Origin: Maritalea sp051251695
Lineage (GTDB): Bacteria; Pseudomonadota; Alphaproteobacteria; Rhizobiales; Devosiaceae
DNA: 64,000 nucleotides
Reading direction: 5' to 3'
NCBI RefSeq assembly: GCF_051251695.1
Contig: NZ_JBPOEU010000018.1
Coordinates: 1 to 64,000 of the forward strand
Both the position numbers and the translations under genes were made by a program. Under the pieces are notes generated by a model, which worked only from the letters and a program-made list of their open reading frames with translations, did no database searches and was not told where the DNA came from. This document shows, in pieces, positions 41,234 through 51,072 of this stretch (position 1 is its first letter; each line of letters begins with the position of its first letter).

Positions 41234-43654
41234 ATGCTACGATTTTTAGGTTGGTTGTTCGGTTTTGGCGTGTTTATGGGGTTTGTGGTGCTTGGCGGCG
41301 TCGGCATATTCCTGTGGAACCTGTCGCAAGATTTGCCAGATTACACCGTTTTAAAAGACTATCAGCCTCCGGTTACCACACGGGTTCACGCTGCGGACGG
41401 CACTTTGCTCGGTGAATATGCGCGCGAGCGTCGGCTGTTCCAACCAATTGAAACAGTTCCGCCGCTTGTGGTGCAGGCTTTTATTTCTGTTGAAGACAAA
41501 GACTTCTATTCACATGGTGGATTGGCACTTGATGGGATTGTTCGTGCATTGCGGGACAATGTGCAGAATAAAATTGATGGCACTTCGGGACCACTCGTTG
41601 GGGCGTCAACCATCACCCAGCAAGTTGCGCGGAACTTTTTGCTGACCCTTGATCAAACCTGGGATCGTAAAATCAAGGAAATGCTGCTCGCCATTCGTAT
41701 TGAGCAGACCTTTTCTAAAGATAAGATCATGGAGTTGTATCTCAATGAAATTTTCTTGGGGTTCAATTCCTACGGGATTTCAGCAGCGGCACTCAACTAT
41801 TTCGATAAAGCGCTATATGAGCTGACTATTGCTGAGGCTGCTTACATTGCGGCGCTGCCCAAAGGGCCAGCAAACTATCACCCCATCCGCAAGCCTGAGG
41901 CCGCAATTGCGCGTCGTAATTATGTGATCGATCGCATGGTGGAAGAAGGCTACATCCAGGTTGCGGAAGGCGAAGCTGCAAAAAGTGAGCCATTGAACGT
42001 GTTCCCACGTACATCTGGGTCGCAAATTTTCTCCGCAGAATATTTTGCAGAAGAAGTGCGTCGCCGCTTGTCGAGCATTTATGGCGATGATCAGCTTTAT
42101 GGTGGTGGCCTTTCTGTGCGTACGACAATGGAACCTCGGCTTCAAAGGTTCGCTCGCAAAGCATTGATGGACGGTCTTATTAATTTTGATCAGAAAAAGG
42201 GCTATCGCGGACCGGTTGAAACCATTGAGTTGGATGATGACTGGGGCGATGATCTTGCTGAGATCACGCCGTTGTCGGATGTTCCCGAATGGCGATTAGG
42301 CGTGGTAATCGAGCTTGAAGAAAATTCAGCGGTTGTGGGATTACATCCCGGAAAAAACCTGCAAAAACAAGTCAACCCAGAGCGGGAAACAGGCCAGTTG
42401 CCCGGCAAGCAGCAAAAGTGGATTTCGAAGTCTTTATCCAAGGTACTGAATTTGGGCGATGTGATCTATGTCGAGCAAGTTGAAGGCGAGGAGGAAGGCA
42501 TTTATCAAATGCGCCAGCCTCCAGAGGTTGAAGGCGGCTTGGTCGCGATGGATCCACGGACCGGGCGTGTACTTGCGCTTGTTGGTGGTTTTTCATTCGC
42601 CAGTTCTGAGTTTAACCGTGCAACACAGGCGCAGCGCCAACCGGGTTCTTCGTTTAAGCCATTTGTTTATGCAGCGGCGCTTGATAACGGCTACACACCA
42701 GCATCAGTTGTGCTGGACGCACCGTTGGAAATCAAAAACTCTGATGGTTCTACGTATCGACCTGAAAACTATTCAGTTCAGTATTACGGACCGCAGACTT
42801 TACGTCGGGGTATTGAACGTTCAAGAAACGTGATGACTGTTCGGCTTGCTCAAGATATCGGTATGCCGCTTGTTTCCGAATATTCTCGCCTTTTCGGCAT
42901 TCATGACAATTTGCCACCATATTTGGCGATGGCGCTTGGTGCTGGTGAGACAAGTGTAATGCGCATGACGGCCGGTTACGCGACGATTGCAAATGGCGGA
43001 CGCCGGATTGAGCCGACACTTATTGACCGGGTACAAGACCGTTACGGCAAAACCGTGTTTAAGCACGATGAGCGTATTTGCGACGGTTGTGAAGTCGAGA
43101 GCTGGCAAAACCAAGCAGAGCCATTGGTTATTGATACACGAGAACAAGTGCTCGACCCAATGACGGCCTATCAGATCACTTCCATGATGGAAGGTGTGAT
43201 TAAACGAGGCACCGGTGCGCGTGTGCGCTCAATTGGCCGCCCAGTAGCTGGAAAAACAGGCACCTCAAACGACTATAAAGATGCGTGGTTTGTTGGCTTT
43301 ACCCCAGAAATGGCGGTAGGTGTTTATGTTGGTTATGACACACCCAAAAATATGGGACGTGCCGCAACAGGTGGCGAACTTGCCGCGCCGATCTTTACAG
43401 CTTTCATGAAAGAAGCGCTTGCGGGTAAACCGCCTACTCCGTTCAATATTCCTGCTGGCATGACACCGATTTGGATTGATCCCAAAACGGGCGTGAAAGT
43501 CGCTGGTGGTGACGGTGCTATTGTTGAAGCGTTTAAGCCGGGAACGGGGCCGAACCTGATCACCTCTGTTATTGGCATTGATTCTGAAGTCTTCCAAGAA
43601 TTGGAAGGCGGCACGAGCCAGGACTTTAATGCAGGTCGTGGTGGGCTGTTCTGA
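41234..43654 (+). CDS. mrcA: penicillin-binding protein 1A
   Basis: This 806-residue bifunctional peptidoglycan synthase has one membrane anchor (about residues 4-28). The GT51 glycosyltransferase domain carries the catalytic glutamate in SVEDKDFYSHGGLALDGI and GASTITQQVARNFLL. An OB-like insert follows (about 320-430). The transpeptidase domain has the serine in QPGSSFKPFVYAAALDNG, SRN in ERSRNVMTV and KTGTSNDYKDAWF. All catalytic motifs are intact. It lies between amiC and prfB, a conserved alphaproteobacterial order. Confidence 0.97.
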   Translation: MLRFLGWLFGFGVFMGFVVLGGVGIFLWNLSQDLPDYTVLKDYQPPVTTRVHAADGTLLGEYARERRLFQPIETVPPLVVQAFISVEDKDFYSHGGLALDGIVRALRDNVQNKIDGTSGPLVGASTITQQVARNFLLTLDQTWDRKIKEMLLAIRIEQTFSKDKIMELYLNEIFLGFNSYGISAAALNYFDKALYELTIAEAAYIAALPKGPANYHPIRKPEAAIARRNYVIDRMVEEGYIQVAEGEAAKSEPLNVFPRTSGSQIFSAEYFAEEVRRRLSSIYGDDQLYGGGLSVRTTMEPRLQRFARKALMDGLINFDQKKGYRGPVETIELDDDWGDDLAEITPLSDVPEWRLGVVIELEENSAVVGLHPGKNLQKQVNPERETGQLPGKQQKWISKSLSKVLNLGDVIYVEQVEGEEEGIYQMRQPPEVEGGLVAMDPRTGRVLALVGGFSFASSEFNRATQAQRQPGSSFKPFVYAAALDNGYTPASVVLDAPLEIKNSDGSTYRPENYSVQYYGPQTLRRGIERSRNVMTVRLAQDIGMPLVSEYSRLFGIHDNLPPYLAMALGAGETSVMRMTAGYATIANGGRRIEPTLIDRVQDRYGKTVFKHDERICDGCEVESWQNQAEPLVIDTREQVLDPMTAYQITSMMEGVIKRGTGARVRSIGRPVAGKTGTSNDYKDAWFVGFTPEMAVGVYVGYDTPKNMGRAATGGELAAPIFTAFMKEALAGKPPTPFNIPAGMTPIWIDPKTGVKVAGGDGAIVEAFKPGTGPNLITSVIGIDSEVFQELEGGTSQDFNAGRGGLF

Positions 43655-43773
43655 TTATAGCTGTTTGTAACAAGTTGACCTTTGCTGCGCGCGCCTTGCG
43701 ACCGCAGCGCCGTTCGGCTAAATCTAAAGTTCCAATTTTCGCAAGAATTTATACGAGAGTTTAGAAGTTTCTT

Positions 43774-44887
43774 ATGCGTGCAGAAATTCAAACCGTTGTC
43801 GATGAGATCGAGCAAGCCATGGGTTTGCTAAGGAGGCATCTTTGACTGGGATACGGCCCAGTCTCGCCTAGATGAATTAAACGAAAAAGCCGAAGATCCC
43901 GATCTTTGGAACGACACCGAAAAAGCGCAAGCTGTAATGCGTGATCGCACCTCTTTGGAGGGGCAGATCAGCGCCATTGCTGAATTGCAAGCTACGCTGA
44001 CCGACAATGTGGATTTGATCGAGTTGGGCGAAATGGAAGACGACCAAGAAGTCGTCAAAGAGGCTGAGAAAGCTCTTGTTTCGTTGAAGGTACAAACTGA
44101 CCGTCGGCAGGTTGAAACTTTGTTGTCTGGCGAAGCTGACGCCAATGATTGCTATGTGGAAGTACATGCGGGTGCCGGTGGCACAGAGAGCCAAGACTGG
44201 GCGAACATGCTTTTGCGCATGTATACGCGATGGGCGGAACGTAGCGGCCGCAAGGTTGAAGTTATGGAGATGCATGACGGCGAAGAGGCGGGGATCAAAT
44301 CCGCGACTTTGCTGGTTAAGGGCATCAATTCATATGGTTGGCTAAAAACGGAAAGCGGCGTGCATCGGCTGGTGCGTATTTCGCCCTATGATTCTCAGGC
44401 ACGTCGGCACACCAGTTTTTCTTCGATTTGGGTCTATCCAGTTATTGATAACACGATCGACATTGAGGTCGCTGAATCTGAAGTGCGGATCGATACCTAT
44501 CGTGCATCTGGTGCCGGTGGGCAGCACGTCAATACGACAGATAGCGCGGTACGTATTACCCATCTTGAGACGGGTATCGTGGTGCAGTGTCAAAATGATC
44601 GTTCACAGCATAAAAACAAAGCTACAGCTTGGCAGATGTTGCGTGCGCGGCTTTATGAAGCCGAATTGCAAAAGCGCGAAGAAGCGGCAAACGAAGAGAG
44701 TGCGCAAAAGTCGGAGATTGGCTGGGGTCACCAAATTCGTTCGTATGTTTTGCAGCCCTACCAGATGGTCAAAGACTTGCGCACGAGTGTGGAAAGCACA
44801 CAGCCTTCTGACGTGCTTGATGGCGATCTGGATGCTTTTATGGAAGCAGCGCTTGCTTTACGCGTCGGCAAGGACGACGACGAGTAG
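43774..44887 (+). CDS. prfB: peptide chain release factor 2 with programmed +1 frameshift
   Basis: Release factor 2 ends translation at UGA and UAA. The gene begins at the ATG at 43774 (MRAEIQTVVDEIEQAMGLLR) and after 23 codons meets an in-frame TGA at 43843-43845. The classical autoregulatory site is present: an internal Shine-Dalgarno AGGAGG (43831-43836), three bases, then the slip codon CTT and TGA followed by C (CTTTGAC). A +1 shift skips T43843 and continues DWDTAQSRLDELNEKAED for 347 more residues, 370 in all. The GGQ motif is in GAGGQHVNTTDS; the stop-codon recognition tripeptide SPF reads SPY (VRISPYDSQARRH). Annotating only from the ATG at 43937 would lose the N-terminal domain. Confidence 0.97.
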
Positions 44888-44890
44888 GGT

Positions 44891-46033
44891 TCAGTTCAAA
44901 TATTTGGACAGCTTATTGCCCGCAACGATGAAACGCTCAGGATTGACCGGTTTGTCGTTGCGGCGCACTTCCAAATGAAGGTGAGGGCCTGTGCTGCGGC
45001 CCGTCGAGCCGACCAGTCCCAATACTGAACTCGCGCCAACCTTTTGGCCAACCTTGACCTTAATTTTTGACATATGCGCATAGCGTGACAAAAGGCCGTT
45101 CGGGTGGGTTACTTCAACCGCATTGCCGTACCCGCCTTTGCGCCCCGCAAATGTGACCTTGCCCACCCCAATGGAGCGGATTTTTGTGCCGTTGGAGGCG
45201 CGAAAATCTAGTCCAGAGTGGAACGCGGATTTTCCGGTAAATGGATCGCGACGATTGCCAAAGCGGGAACTATATTTGTTCGAATATGGAAGCGGGCGAA
45301 AGATTGGCGCGGACTTGATCACGTTTTTCGCATCTTGAAGGCGAGACAGGGCGGACATTGCTGAATTGGCGGCGTCTATGTGGTCTGATGGTTCAAAGTC
45401 TGGGCGTGCTGGGATGTACGGGCCACCAGTGGCTGCCTTGGCCCGAACCAATAGACCTGCGCGCTTAAGCTCTTTTGAAATCAAATCCGTGCGTTTATCC
45501 GCTGAAACTGCAATCGCGCTGAGGGCTGCTAAACTTTCGTTTTGCATATTGGTGATGTTTTTCGCCACACCTGCAATATCTGATGTTGAAGACACATTGG
45601 TAGTTGCTGGGCTAGAAGTTCTTAGGGCGGAACTTGAACTGGAGGCAACGTCGATGCCCAGGTCCTTAGCTTTTTGTGCCAATGACTTTACATAATCATG
45701 TTGTTCGAGCAGCAGTTCCTGTTGGGCAGCTAAGTCCTGCAATTGCAAGTTGATGTTGCCGGATTTTGCGAACTGACGTGAATGCAATCTATCCAACTCA
45801 GTGCGCAAATGAGCGATTCTGTTTTCATAGGCCGCAATTTGCAGGTCTGATTTCGCAGAAAGCGCGTCGGCTATTTTGGGTGACTTATAAAGCGCTATGG
45901 CCAGAAATATATTGGCCGAGAATAAAACGGCGACAAGGCCGTAAATCCAAGCATTCTTGAACTTACCGCGAAACATTATTGCGGAGAAGGAGGCGGATGC
46001 CCTTACAGTGTTCTGAGTTCCAAAGTTACGCAC
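44891..46033 (-). CDS. M23-family (LytM) peptidoglycan peptidase
   Basis: This 380-residue protein has one N-terminal membrane helix (WIYGLVAVLFSANIFLAIAL), a coiled-coil region (about residues 60-125, with LQLQDLAAQQELLLEQHDYV), and a C-terminal LytM domain. The zinc ligands are in FHSGLDFRA and the HLHLEV motif, both intact, so it is likely an active endopeptidase and not just an activator. It is convergent with prfB with only 3 nt between stop codons. An alternative start at residue 20 is possible. Confidence 0.9.
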   Translation of the reverse strand: MRNFGTQNTVRASASFSAIMFRGKFKNAWIYGLVAVLFSANIFLAIALYKSPKIADALSAKSDLQIAAYENRIAHLRTELDRLHSRQFAKSGNINLQLQDLAAQQELLLEQHDYVKSLAQKAKDLGIDVASSSSSALRTSSPATTNVSSTSDIAGVAKNITNMQNESLAALSAIAVSADKRTDLISKELKRAGLLVRAKAATGGPYIPARPDFEPSDHIDAANSAMSALSRLQDAKNVIKSAPIFRPLPYSNKYSSRFGNRRDPFTGKSAFHSGLDFRASNGTKIRSIGVGKVTFAGRKGGYGNAVEVTHPNGLLSRYAHMSKIKVKVGQKVGASSVLGLVGSTGRSTGPHLHLEVRRNDKPVNPERFIVAGNKLSKYLN

Positions 46034-46105
46034 AAACTACTCGTTATTCTAATCAACCAGGATGTGGCTAAGCATGAACGTCTATGGTTAATAAATGTAG
46101 AAAAG

Positions 46106-46918
46106 CTAACCAATAATCGACGCAAGTGGTTTGTAAAACTGTGGGGTGAGCCCTGCAGCGCTGCGTGCTTTGTCATTAAAGGGCGGTTTTAATGCGCCAC
46201 GAAAGTGATTGCGGACGAGATTTTGGAAGGTCTCAACGGGCTTTTTTTGCTCTTTATCACACATGTATCGAAACCATTTTGCTCCGAATGCAACATGACG
46301 TTTTTCATCATTATAGATGGTTTCAAGAATTTTGGCGGTGGCCATATCCCCGTGCCCGATGGTTCTTTCGATCATGGGTGGGGTAATATCAAGGCCACGG
46401 GCTTCAAGCACCTGAGGAATGATCGCTAATCTCGCCAACAAATCATGCGCTGTTTCTGCGCAAGATTGCCAAAGGCCATCATGGGCCGGCAAATCACCAT
46501 AATTCATGCCGATTTGTTTTAGTCGACTGTCGAGTAGGCGGAAATGTTTGGCTTCCTCCATACCGACTTGGACCCAATTATCAAAGTAGGAACGTGGCAG
46601 CTTAGTGCCGCAGGAGCGAGCAACTAAATCCCAGGTTAGGTCGACTGCGCTTAGTTCAATATGCGCAAGCGCGTGGATGTGTGCCCGGCGTCCATCTGGC
46701 GTGCGCAGGTTTCGTTTTGGCATTTTATGGGGAGATAGTAGGATCGGTTTTTCGGGGCGACCGGGCGTTTCAGGCAACGCATTTTCATCCATGCGTCCTT
46801 TAGAGATTTTGCGATGGAACCAGTCTTTTCCAAGCTCCAGAGCGAGCTCTGTCTTTTTGTGCAAGTCAGGCTCTGTCACAATGGCAACAGAGCCTTCAAA
46901 CAGGTTGAAACTTGGCAT
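46106..46918 (-). CDS. ferritin-like DUF455 protein
   Basis: This 270-residue protein matches DUF455, a diiron ferritin-like family. It has ALAHIELSAVDLTWDLVARS, EEAKHFRLLDSRLKQIG and IYNDEKRHVAFGAKWFRYM, in which the E..H pairs are expected metal ligands on a four-helix bundle. The reaction is unknown. The start is set at MPSFNLFEGSVA (46918) because its ATG overlaps the bcp stop by one base (TAATG), a sign of translational coupling; codons further upstream lie inside bcp. Confidence 0.88.
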   Translation of the reverse strand: MPSFNLFEGSVAIVTEPDLHKKTELALELGKDWFHRKISKGRMDENALPETPGRPEKPILLSPHKMPKRNLRTPDGRRAHIHALAHIELSAVDLTWDLVARSCGTKLPRSYFDNWVQVGMEEAKHFRLLDSRLKQIGMNYGDLPAHDGLWQSCAETAHDLLARLAIIPQVLEARGLDITPPMIERTIGHGDMATAKILETIYNDEKRHVAFGAKWFRYMCDKEQKKPVETFQNLVRNHFRGALKPPFNDKARSAAGLTPQFYKPLASIIG

Positions 46919-47391
46919 TAGCTTTGCGCGGACTTTACAAAGTCCAGCACGGCTTGTGCATGTACCTTGGCCCGCACTTTTCGCCAAATGTTCGCGAGGT
47001 TTCCTTTTTCGTCGATCAAAAATGTAGCGCGCTCAATACCGAAATGGGTTTTGCCGTACATCTTTTTTTCGACCCAAACGCCATATTGTTCAATTACTGT
47101 TTTTTCGGGATCAGAGCCTAAGATGACGCTCAGCTCGTGTTTTTTTCGAAAATTCTCATGCCGTTTGATGCTGTCTGCGGAAACCCCAATCACCACTGTA
47201 TTGAGCGCCTCAAATTCTGGCAGCAACGCCGAAAAGTCGATGTTCTCTATGGTGCAACCGCTGGTATCGTCCTTTGGATAAAAGAACAAAACCACATTTT
47301 TGCCGCTCTGATCAGCGAGTGAGAATGTGCCGTGCGAATCGGTAGGTAGTTCGAACAGCGGGGCAGGGTTGCCAGTCTTGAGTTCTTCCAT
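46918..47391 (-). CDS. bcp: thioredoxin-dependent peroxiredoxin (Bcp/PrxQ)
   Basis: This 157-residue peroxiredoxin reduces hydroperoxides. The peroxidatic cysteine is Cys46 in YPKDDTSGCTIENIDF, preceded by FELPTDSHGTFSL. In many Bcp proteins a resolving cysteine stands five residues later; here that position is Ile51, so it is likely a one-cysteine type or uses another partner. It is the first gene of a coupled pair with the DUF455 gene and faces the YhdP-like gene. Confidence 0.94.
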   Translation of the reverse strand: MEELKTGNPAPLFELPTDSHGTFSLADQSGKNVVLFFYPKDDTSGCTIENIDFSALLPEFEALNTVVIGVSADSIKRHENFRKKHELSVILGSDPEKTVIEQYGVWVEKKMYGKTHFGIERATFLIDEKGNLANIWRKVRAKVHAQAVLDFVKSAQS

Positions 47392-47545
47392 GGTAAAATG
47401 ACCTTTGTGCGGTGAAGGTGTGTAAATATAAATGTGTATTATCAGTGCCTTAGTGCAGCCTGTTTTTCAAGCTAGAGTTGGTACTTGTGATCAAGTCTGT
47501 CAATTGACTATCAATGGAACGGGTAAACGCAAAATTGCGGGCTAA

Positions 47546-50500
47546 ATGAACGAAGTAATTAACGATAAACGTAAGCCGTTTTGGCGACAGCATCGATTTA
47601 TGTGGCCAATGTTTGCTTTGGTTGTGTTTGTCGCTCTGATCATAAGGCTAGTCGTTGCGCCCGTGAGCGTGCCATTTGTTGATCGTGTTATCCAAGATCA
47701 ATTTGCTGCTCAATTCCCTGATGAGAGTTTCCAGCTTTCCTATAGCAAAAGTGGAATTCGCCTGAAAGACGGTTGGATGCCGACACTTCAGCTGGACGAA
47801 GTATCTGTGTTAAACACCGCCAGTGGCGCTAAATTTGACAGCGCTTCTGTGAAGCTTAGTTGGTTCACCCCAGCCATGTTTGTTGGCAGTCCAACTTTGG
47901 AAATTTTGGTTGAAAAACCAATTGTCCAACTGGTTCAGGACTATAGCGGCATTCGGCTGGCCCGGATTGAGTTGGACGACCCAAAGGGTGAACAACCAAT
48001 CATTCGCTTGCAGACTGACGGTAAAGCCACCCAAAAAATTCGCGTCACCAATGATGGCATTATGACAGCGGTTGACGGTGCTGCGACACAAGCTGAAATA
48101 AAGTCTGACAATGCTTGGGCGATTGAAGGGGTCGAATCGCTTGAGGTCGCGCTTGCTGCGTTTTCGTCCAAGTCTCAATCCGTATCTTTTCGGGCACTCA
48201 ATGTCGAAAGTGCCAATGTCGAGGTGGTTGATCGCATTTATCAACTCTATCGTCGCTTGGATGATGTTGATTTGCGCATGGAGCCGTTTGGGCAAGACGT
48301 CCATATGGACATTGAATTTTCCACCAGCGGACGTCGCACATTTGGCGAATTGGTTTGGTCGCCCGAGGATGCAGCAAAACGCAGTGTCAAAGGCAAGTTT
48401 GAGAATATCGATCTGGCACTGGTCCTTCCATTCGTGGATGATCAGGACGGGGTGTTTGCGCTTAAGGGCGGCACAAACATGTCTTTTGATGTGCAATATG
48501 CCAAAGAAGGCGTTGTACACGGCGCATTTGAAATTGACATTTCCAATGCTCAGGCAGGGATTGAGCAGGATCTTTTTGAGATTGAGGCGAATGATGCCGA
48601 GATTGAATGGTTTCCGCAGGAAGCTAAATATGTCTTGGCTCCGTTTGCCATAAAAGTTGGGCAATCTTCCAGTTTGGTTGATGGCGAGTTTTTGCTTGGC
48701 CTTGATGACCAATATGGCCCGACAGTGAGCTATTCAGTTCGCTTGCGCGACACGTATCTACAGCCCAATGATCTGGAAGCACCTGAGAATATTATCGATG
48801 AAATTTCGATGTCGGGTTGGTCAGCTCCCTTGTATGGCGCGACGGGCATCGACAGAATTTTGTTCACTGACGACCAAATTGAACTGGCCGGGCAGGGACG
48901 AATGGATGTTTTGCAAAAAGGGTTGGGTTTTGACATTTCCCTTTATGGCAAAGGAGCATCTGCAGATGATTTGAAACGCATCTGGCCGTATTTTTTGGCG
49001 ACTGAAGCGCGTGAATGGTTTGTTGAAAACGTATCTGGAGGGCGCATAGAAGAAGCCAAGATGCGGTTCAACTTCCCGGTAGGAACCGTCGGGAAACCTG
49101 GCGAGGACCGCCGCATACCTGAGGGTGGTGTGACGATTGAAGGCAAGGCGAAAGATGTCAAACTGGTGCCATTGCCCGGGTTTCCAGCCATTGAAATTGA
49201 TGGCACGACAAATGTGTCAGTCAAAGACCACAATCTAGTGATGGGGTTTGACCGTGCTGTTGTGCGGGATGAAAGCGGCGAAGTTATCATCGAAAACGCT
49301 GCATATCTCAACCGGGATAGCGGGGCGAAAGAACAGCTGTTTGAGATTTCGGGCCAGATTAAAGGCGCCATTTCTACCCTTGTAGCAATTGCCAACAAAG
49401 AGCCGTTGAACCTGCTTAAGGATTTTGAGGTTGAATACCGACCGCAAGATTTGACCGGTAACGCAGATGTGCAAGTGATCGCAACAATCTCGCAAGATGA
49501 GGGCGGAAAGCCCAAGGGTGTCGATTATACGTTGAACGGATCGGTGGATAATTTTGCGTCCAAGTTCCCAATTGAAGGGCGCACGGTTAGCGGCGGCAAA
49601 GTCAAGTTTACGGCTTCTCAAGCTGGTTATCGCGTCGCTGGACGTGCAACAGTGGATGGCATCGGCGCTGATATTTTGGTTGTGGCGGCTGACGGTGCGA
49701 ACCCAACTATTACGGCAAGTGCAACGCTGAGTGAAGATGATCGAAAAAAGCTAGGGATCGACTTAAGCCAGTTTGTTGATGGTCCACTGCGCTTTGTCGG
49801 CAGACCATCTGGCGATGCCATTCAGCTCGCAGTAGATTTGACAGATGCGCAGCTTAAATTTGCTGAATTGGGGTTGCGTAAACCCAAGGGCGTAAAAGGA
49901 CAATTGAACGCAACCTTGTTGATCGATGACACCTTGATAGATGCGCAAACCGTTGATTTGCGGTTTGGCAAAGTGCGGGTTGCGGGAAGTTTGAAATACG
50001 ACACGGTCGCGGGTCTTCGCTCGGCAAATATTGTTGATCTGGTGTTAAACGATGGCGACAAAGCCAGCGTGTCCATGGAACCGATTAAGGGTGGATTTGC
50101 CGTAAAGGTTGTCGGCGAGCAGCTTGATTTAAAACCCATGCTCAAGCGTTTCCTTGGGCTGGGTGAAGATGCCAGCACGCAAGCCACTTCAAATGCCGAA
50201 CAGCAGATTATTGATATTGAGGTTAAGCTGGACCGCGCCCTTGGATTTTATAGGACCACCGCTTACGGCTTGAACTCGCATTTGGTCTTTAAAGGTGCTG
50301 ACTTTATCCGCGTGGATTTGCAGGCGTCGCTGGGGAATTCTAAAGTGGTTTCAATTGCCACCAATCCTGTGCCCAATGGCCGCCTTATGTCGGCAGCTTC
50401 AAACGACTTAGGCACTTTGTTGCGCTTCATCGGCATGTATTCAAGGTTGTTGAACGGTGAGGGCAGCTTGGTTCTAAGGGTCGAATCTGATCGATATCAA

Positions 50501-51013
50501 AATTCGGGTGAATTCGTTCTAACCGATTTCTCGCTGGTTGATGAAGATAAGGTGGCTCAAGTTATGGGCAATCACCGCGATAGCCGCAGTTTGATTCAAC
50601 GCGAAAATCGTGTGAACTTTAGGCGTGGCTATGCCAAGTTTGAACGCTCTGGCGAGGTGATCACCGTTAAGGAAGCTTCGTTGGATGGTGGCACTATTGG
50701 TGGCACGCTAAGGGGTGCTGTTTATACTGACCAGCGGCGCTACGATTTGGTCGGCACATATATTCCATTGTTTGGCCTGAACAATATTTTCCAGAAATTA
50801 CCCCTGCTTGGCAGGATTTTAGGTGGCCGAGAAGGAGAAGGGTTGTTGGGCGTAACATTTGCCGTACGTGGCGAATTGGATAATCCCAAGTTTTCCATCA
50901 ACCCGGCGTCAATTTTGGCACCAGGTGTGTTCCGGCAGATTTTTGAGTTCCGTGCGCAGGGCGGTGACCTGCAGGCAAAGAAGGCGCTTGAGGCGGTCGA
51001 TAAAGACAATTAA
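47546..51013 (+). CDS. YhdP/AsmA-like giant envelope protein (DUF3971)
   Basis: This 1155-residue protein has one N-terminal membrane helix (about residues 20-42, WPMFALVVFVALIIRLVVAP) and a very long beta-rich periplasmic part, followed by an AsmA-like C-terminal region (GTLLRFIGMYSRLLNGEG, GGTIGGTLRGAVYTDQRRYD, then GVTFAVRGELDNPKFSINP). This is the layout of YhdP-type proteins, thought to form hydrophobic grooves that carry phospholipid to the outer membrane. That role is known from enterobacteria and is inferred here. It is followed by a terminator shared with tyrS. Confidence 0.88.
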   Translation: MNEVINDKRKPFWRQHRFMWPMFALVVFVALIIRLVVAPVSVPFVDRVIQDQFAAQFPDESFQLSYSKSGIRLKDGWMPTLQLDEVSVLNTASGAKFDSASVKLSWFTPAMFVGSPTLEILVEKPIVQLVQDYSGIRLARIELDDPKGEQPIIRLQTDGKATQKIRVTNDGIMTAVDGAATQAEIKSDNAWAIEGVESLEVALAAFSSKSQSVSFRALNVESANVEVVDRIYQLYRRLDDVDLRMEPFGQDVHMDIEFSTSGRRTFGELVWSPEDAAKRSVKGKFENIDLALVLPFVDDQDGVFALKGGTNMSFDVQYAKEGVVHGAFEIDISNAQAGIEQDLFEIEANDAEIEWFPQEAKYVLAPFAIKVGQSSSLVDGEFLLGLDDQYGPTVSYSVRLRDTYLQPNDLEAPENIIDEISMSGWSAPLYGATGIDRILFTDDQIELAGQGRMDVLQKGLGFDISLYGKGASADDLKRIWPYFLATEAREWFVENVSGGRIEEAKMRFNFPVGTVGKPGEDRRIPEGGVTIEGKAKDVKLVPLPGFPAIEIDGTTNVSVKDHNLVMGFDRAVVRDESGEVIIENAAYLNRDSGAKEQLFEISGQIKGAISTLVAIANKEPLNLLKDFEVEYRPQDLTGNADVQVIATISQDEGGKPKGVDYTLNGSVDNFASKFPIEGRTVSGGKVKFTASQAGYRVAGRATVDGIGADILVVAADGANPTITASATLSEDDRKKLGIDLSQFVDGPLRFVGRPSGDAIQLAVDLTDAQLKFAELGLRKPKGVKGQLNATLLIDDTLIDAQTVDLRFGKVRVAGSLKYDTVAGLRSANIVDLVLNDGDKASVSMEPIKGGFAVKVVGEQLDLKPMLKRFLGLGEDASTQATSNAEQQIIDIEVKLDRALGFYRTTAYGLNSHLVFKGADFIRVDLQASLGNSKVVSIATNPVPNGRLMSAASNDLGTLLRFIGMYSRLLNGEGSLVLRVESDRYQNSGEFVLTDFSLVDEDKVAQVMGNHRDSRSLIQRENRVNFRRGYAKFERSGEVITVKEASLDGGTIGGTLRGAVYTDQRRYDLVGTYIPLFGLNNIFQKLPLLGRILGGREGEGLLGVTFAVRGELDNPKFSINPASILAPGVFRQIFEFRAQGGDLQAKKALEAVDKDN

Positions 51014-51016
51014 AAT

Positions 51017-51041
51017 AAAAACGGGGCCGAAGCCCCGTTTG
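51017..51041. terminator. bidirectional terminator between the YhdP-like gene and tyrS
   Basis: ACGGGGC (51021-51027) and GCCCCGT (51032-51038) pair over CGAA, flanked by an A run on the left and TTT on the right, so it can serve both converging genes. Confidence 0.85.
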
Positions 51042-51072
51042 TAAAATATGTCTTTGTGAAGAGTGCTAGTTG

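Noticed and set aside
47810..48712. 300-codon open frame on the minus strand
   Set aside because: It lies wholly inside the YhdP-like gene on the opposite strand, has no family resemblance, and is explained by codon bias of the real gene.
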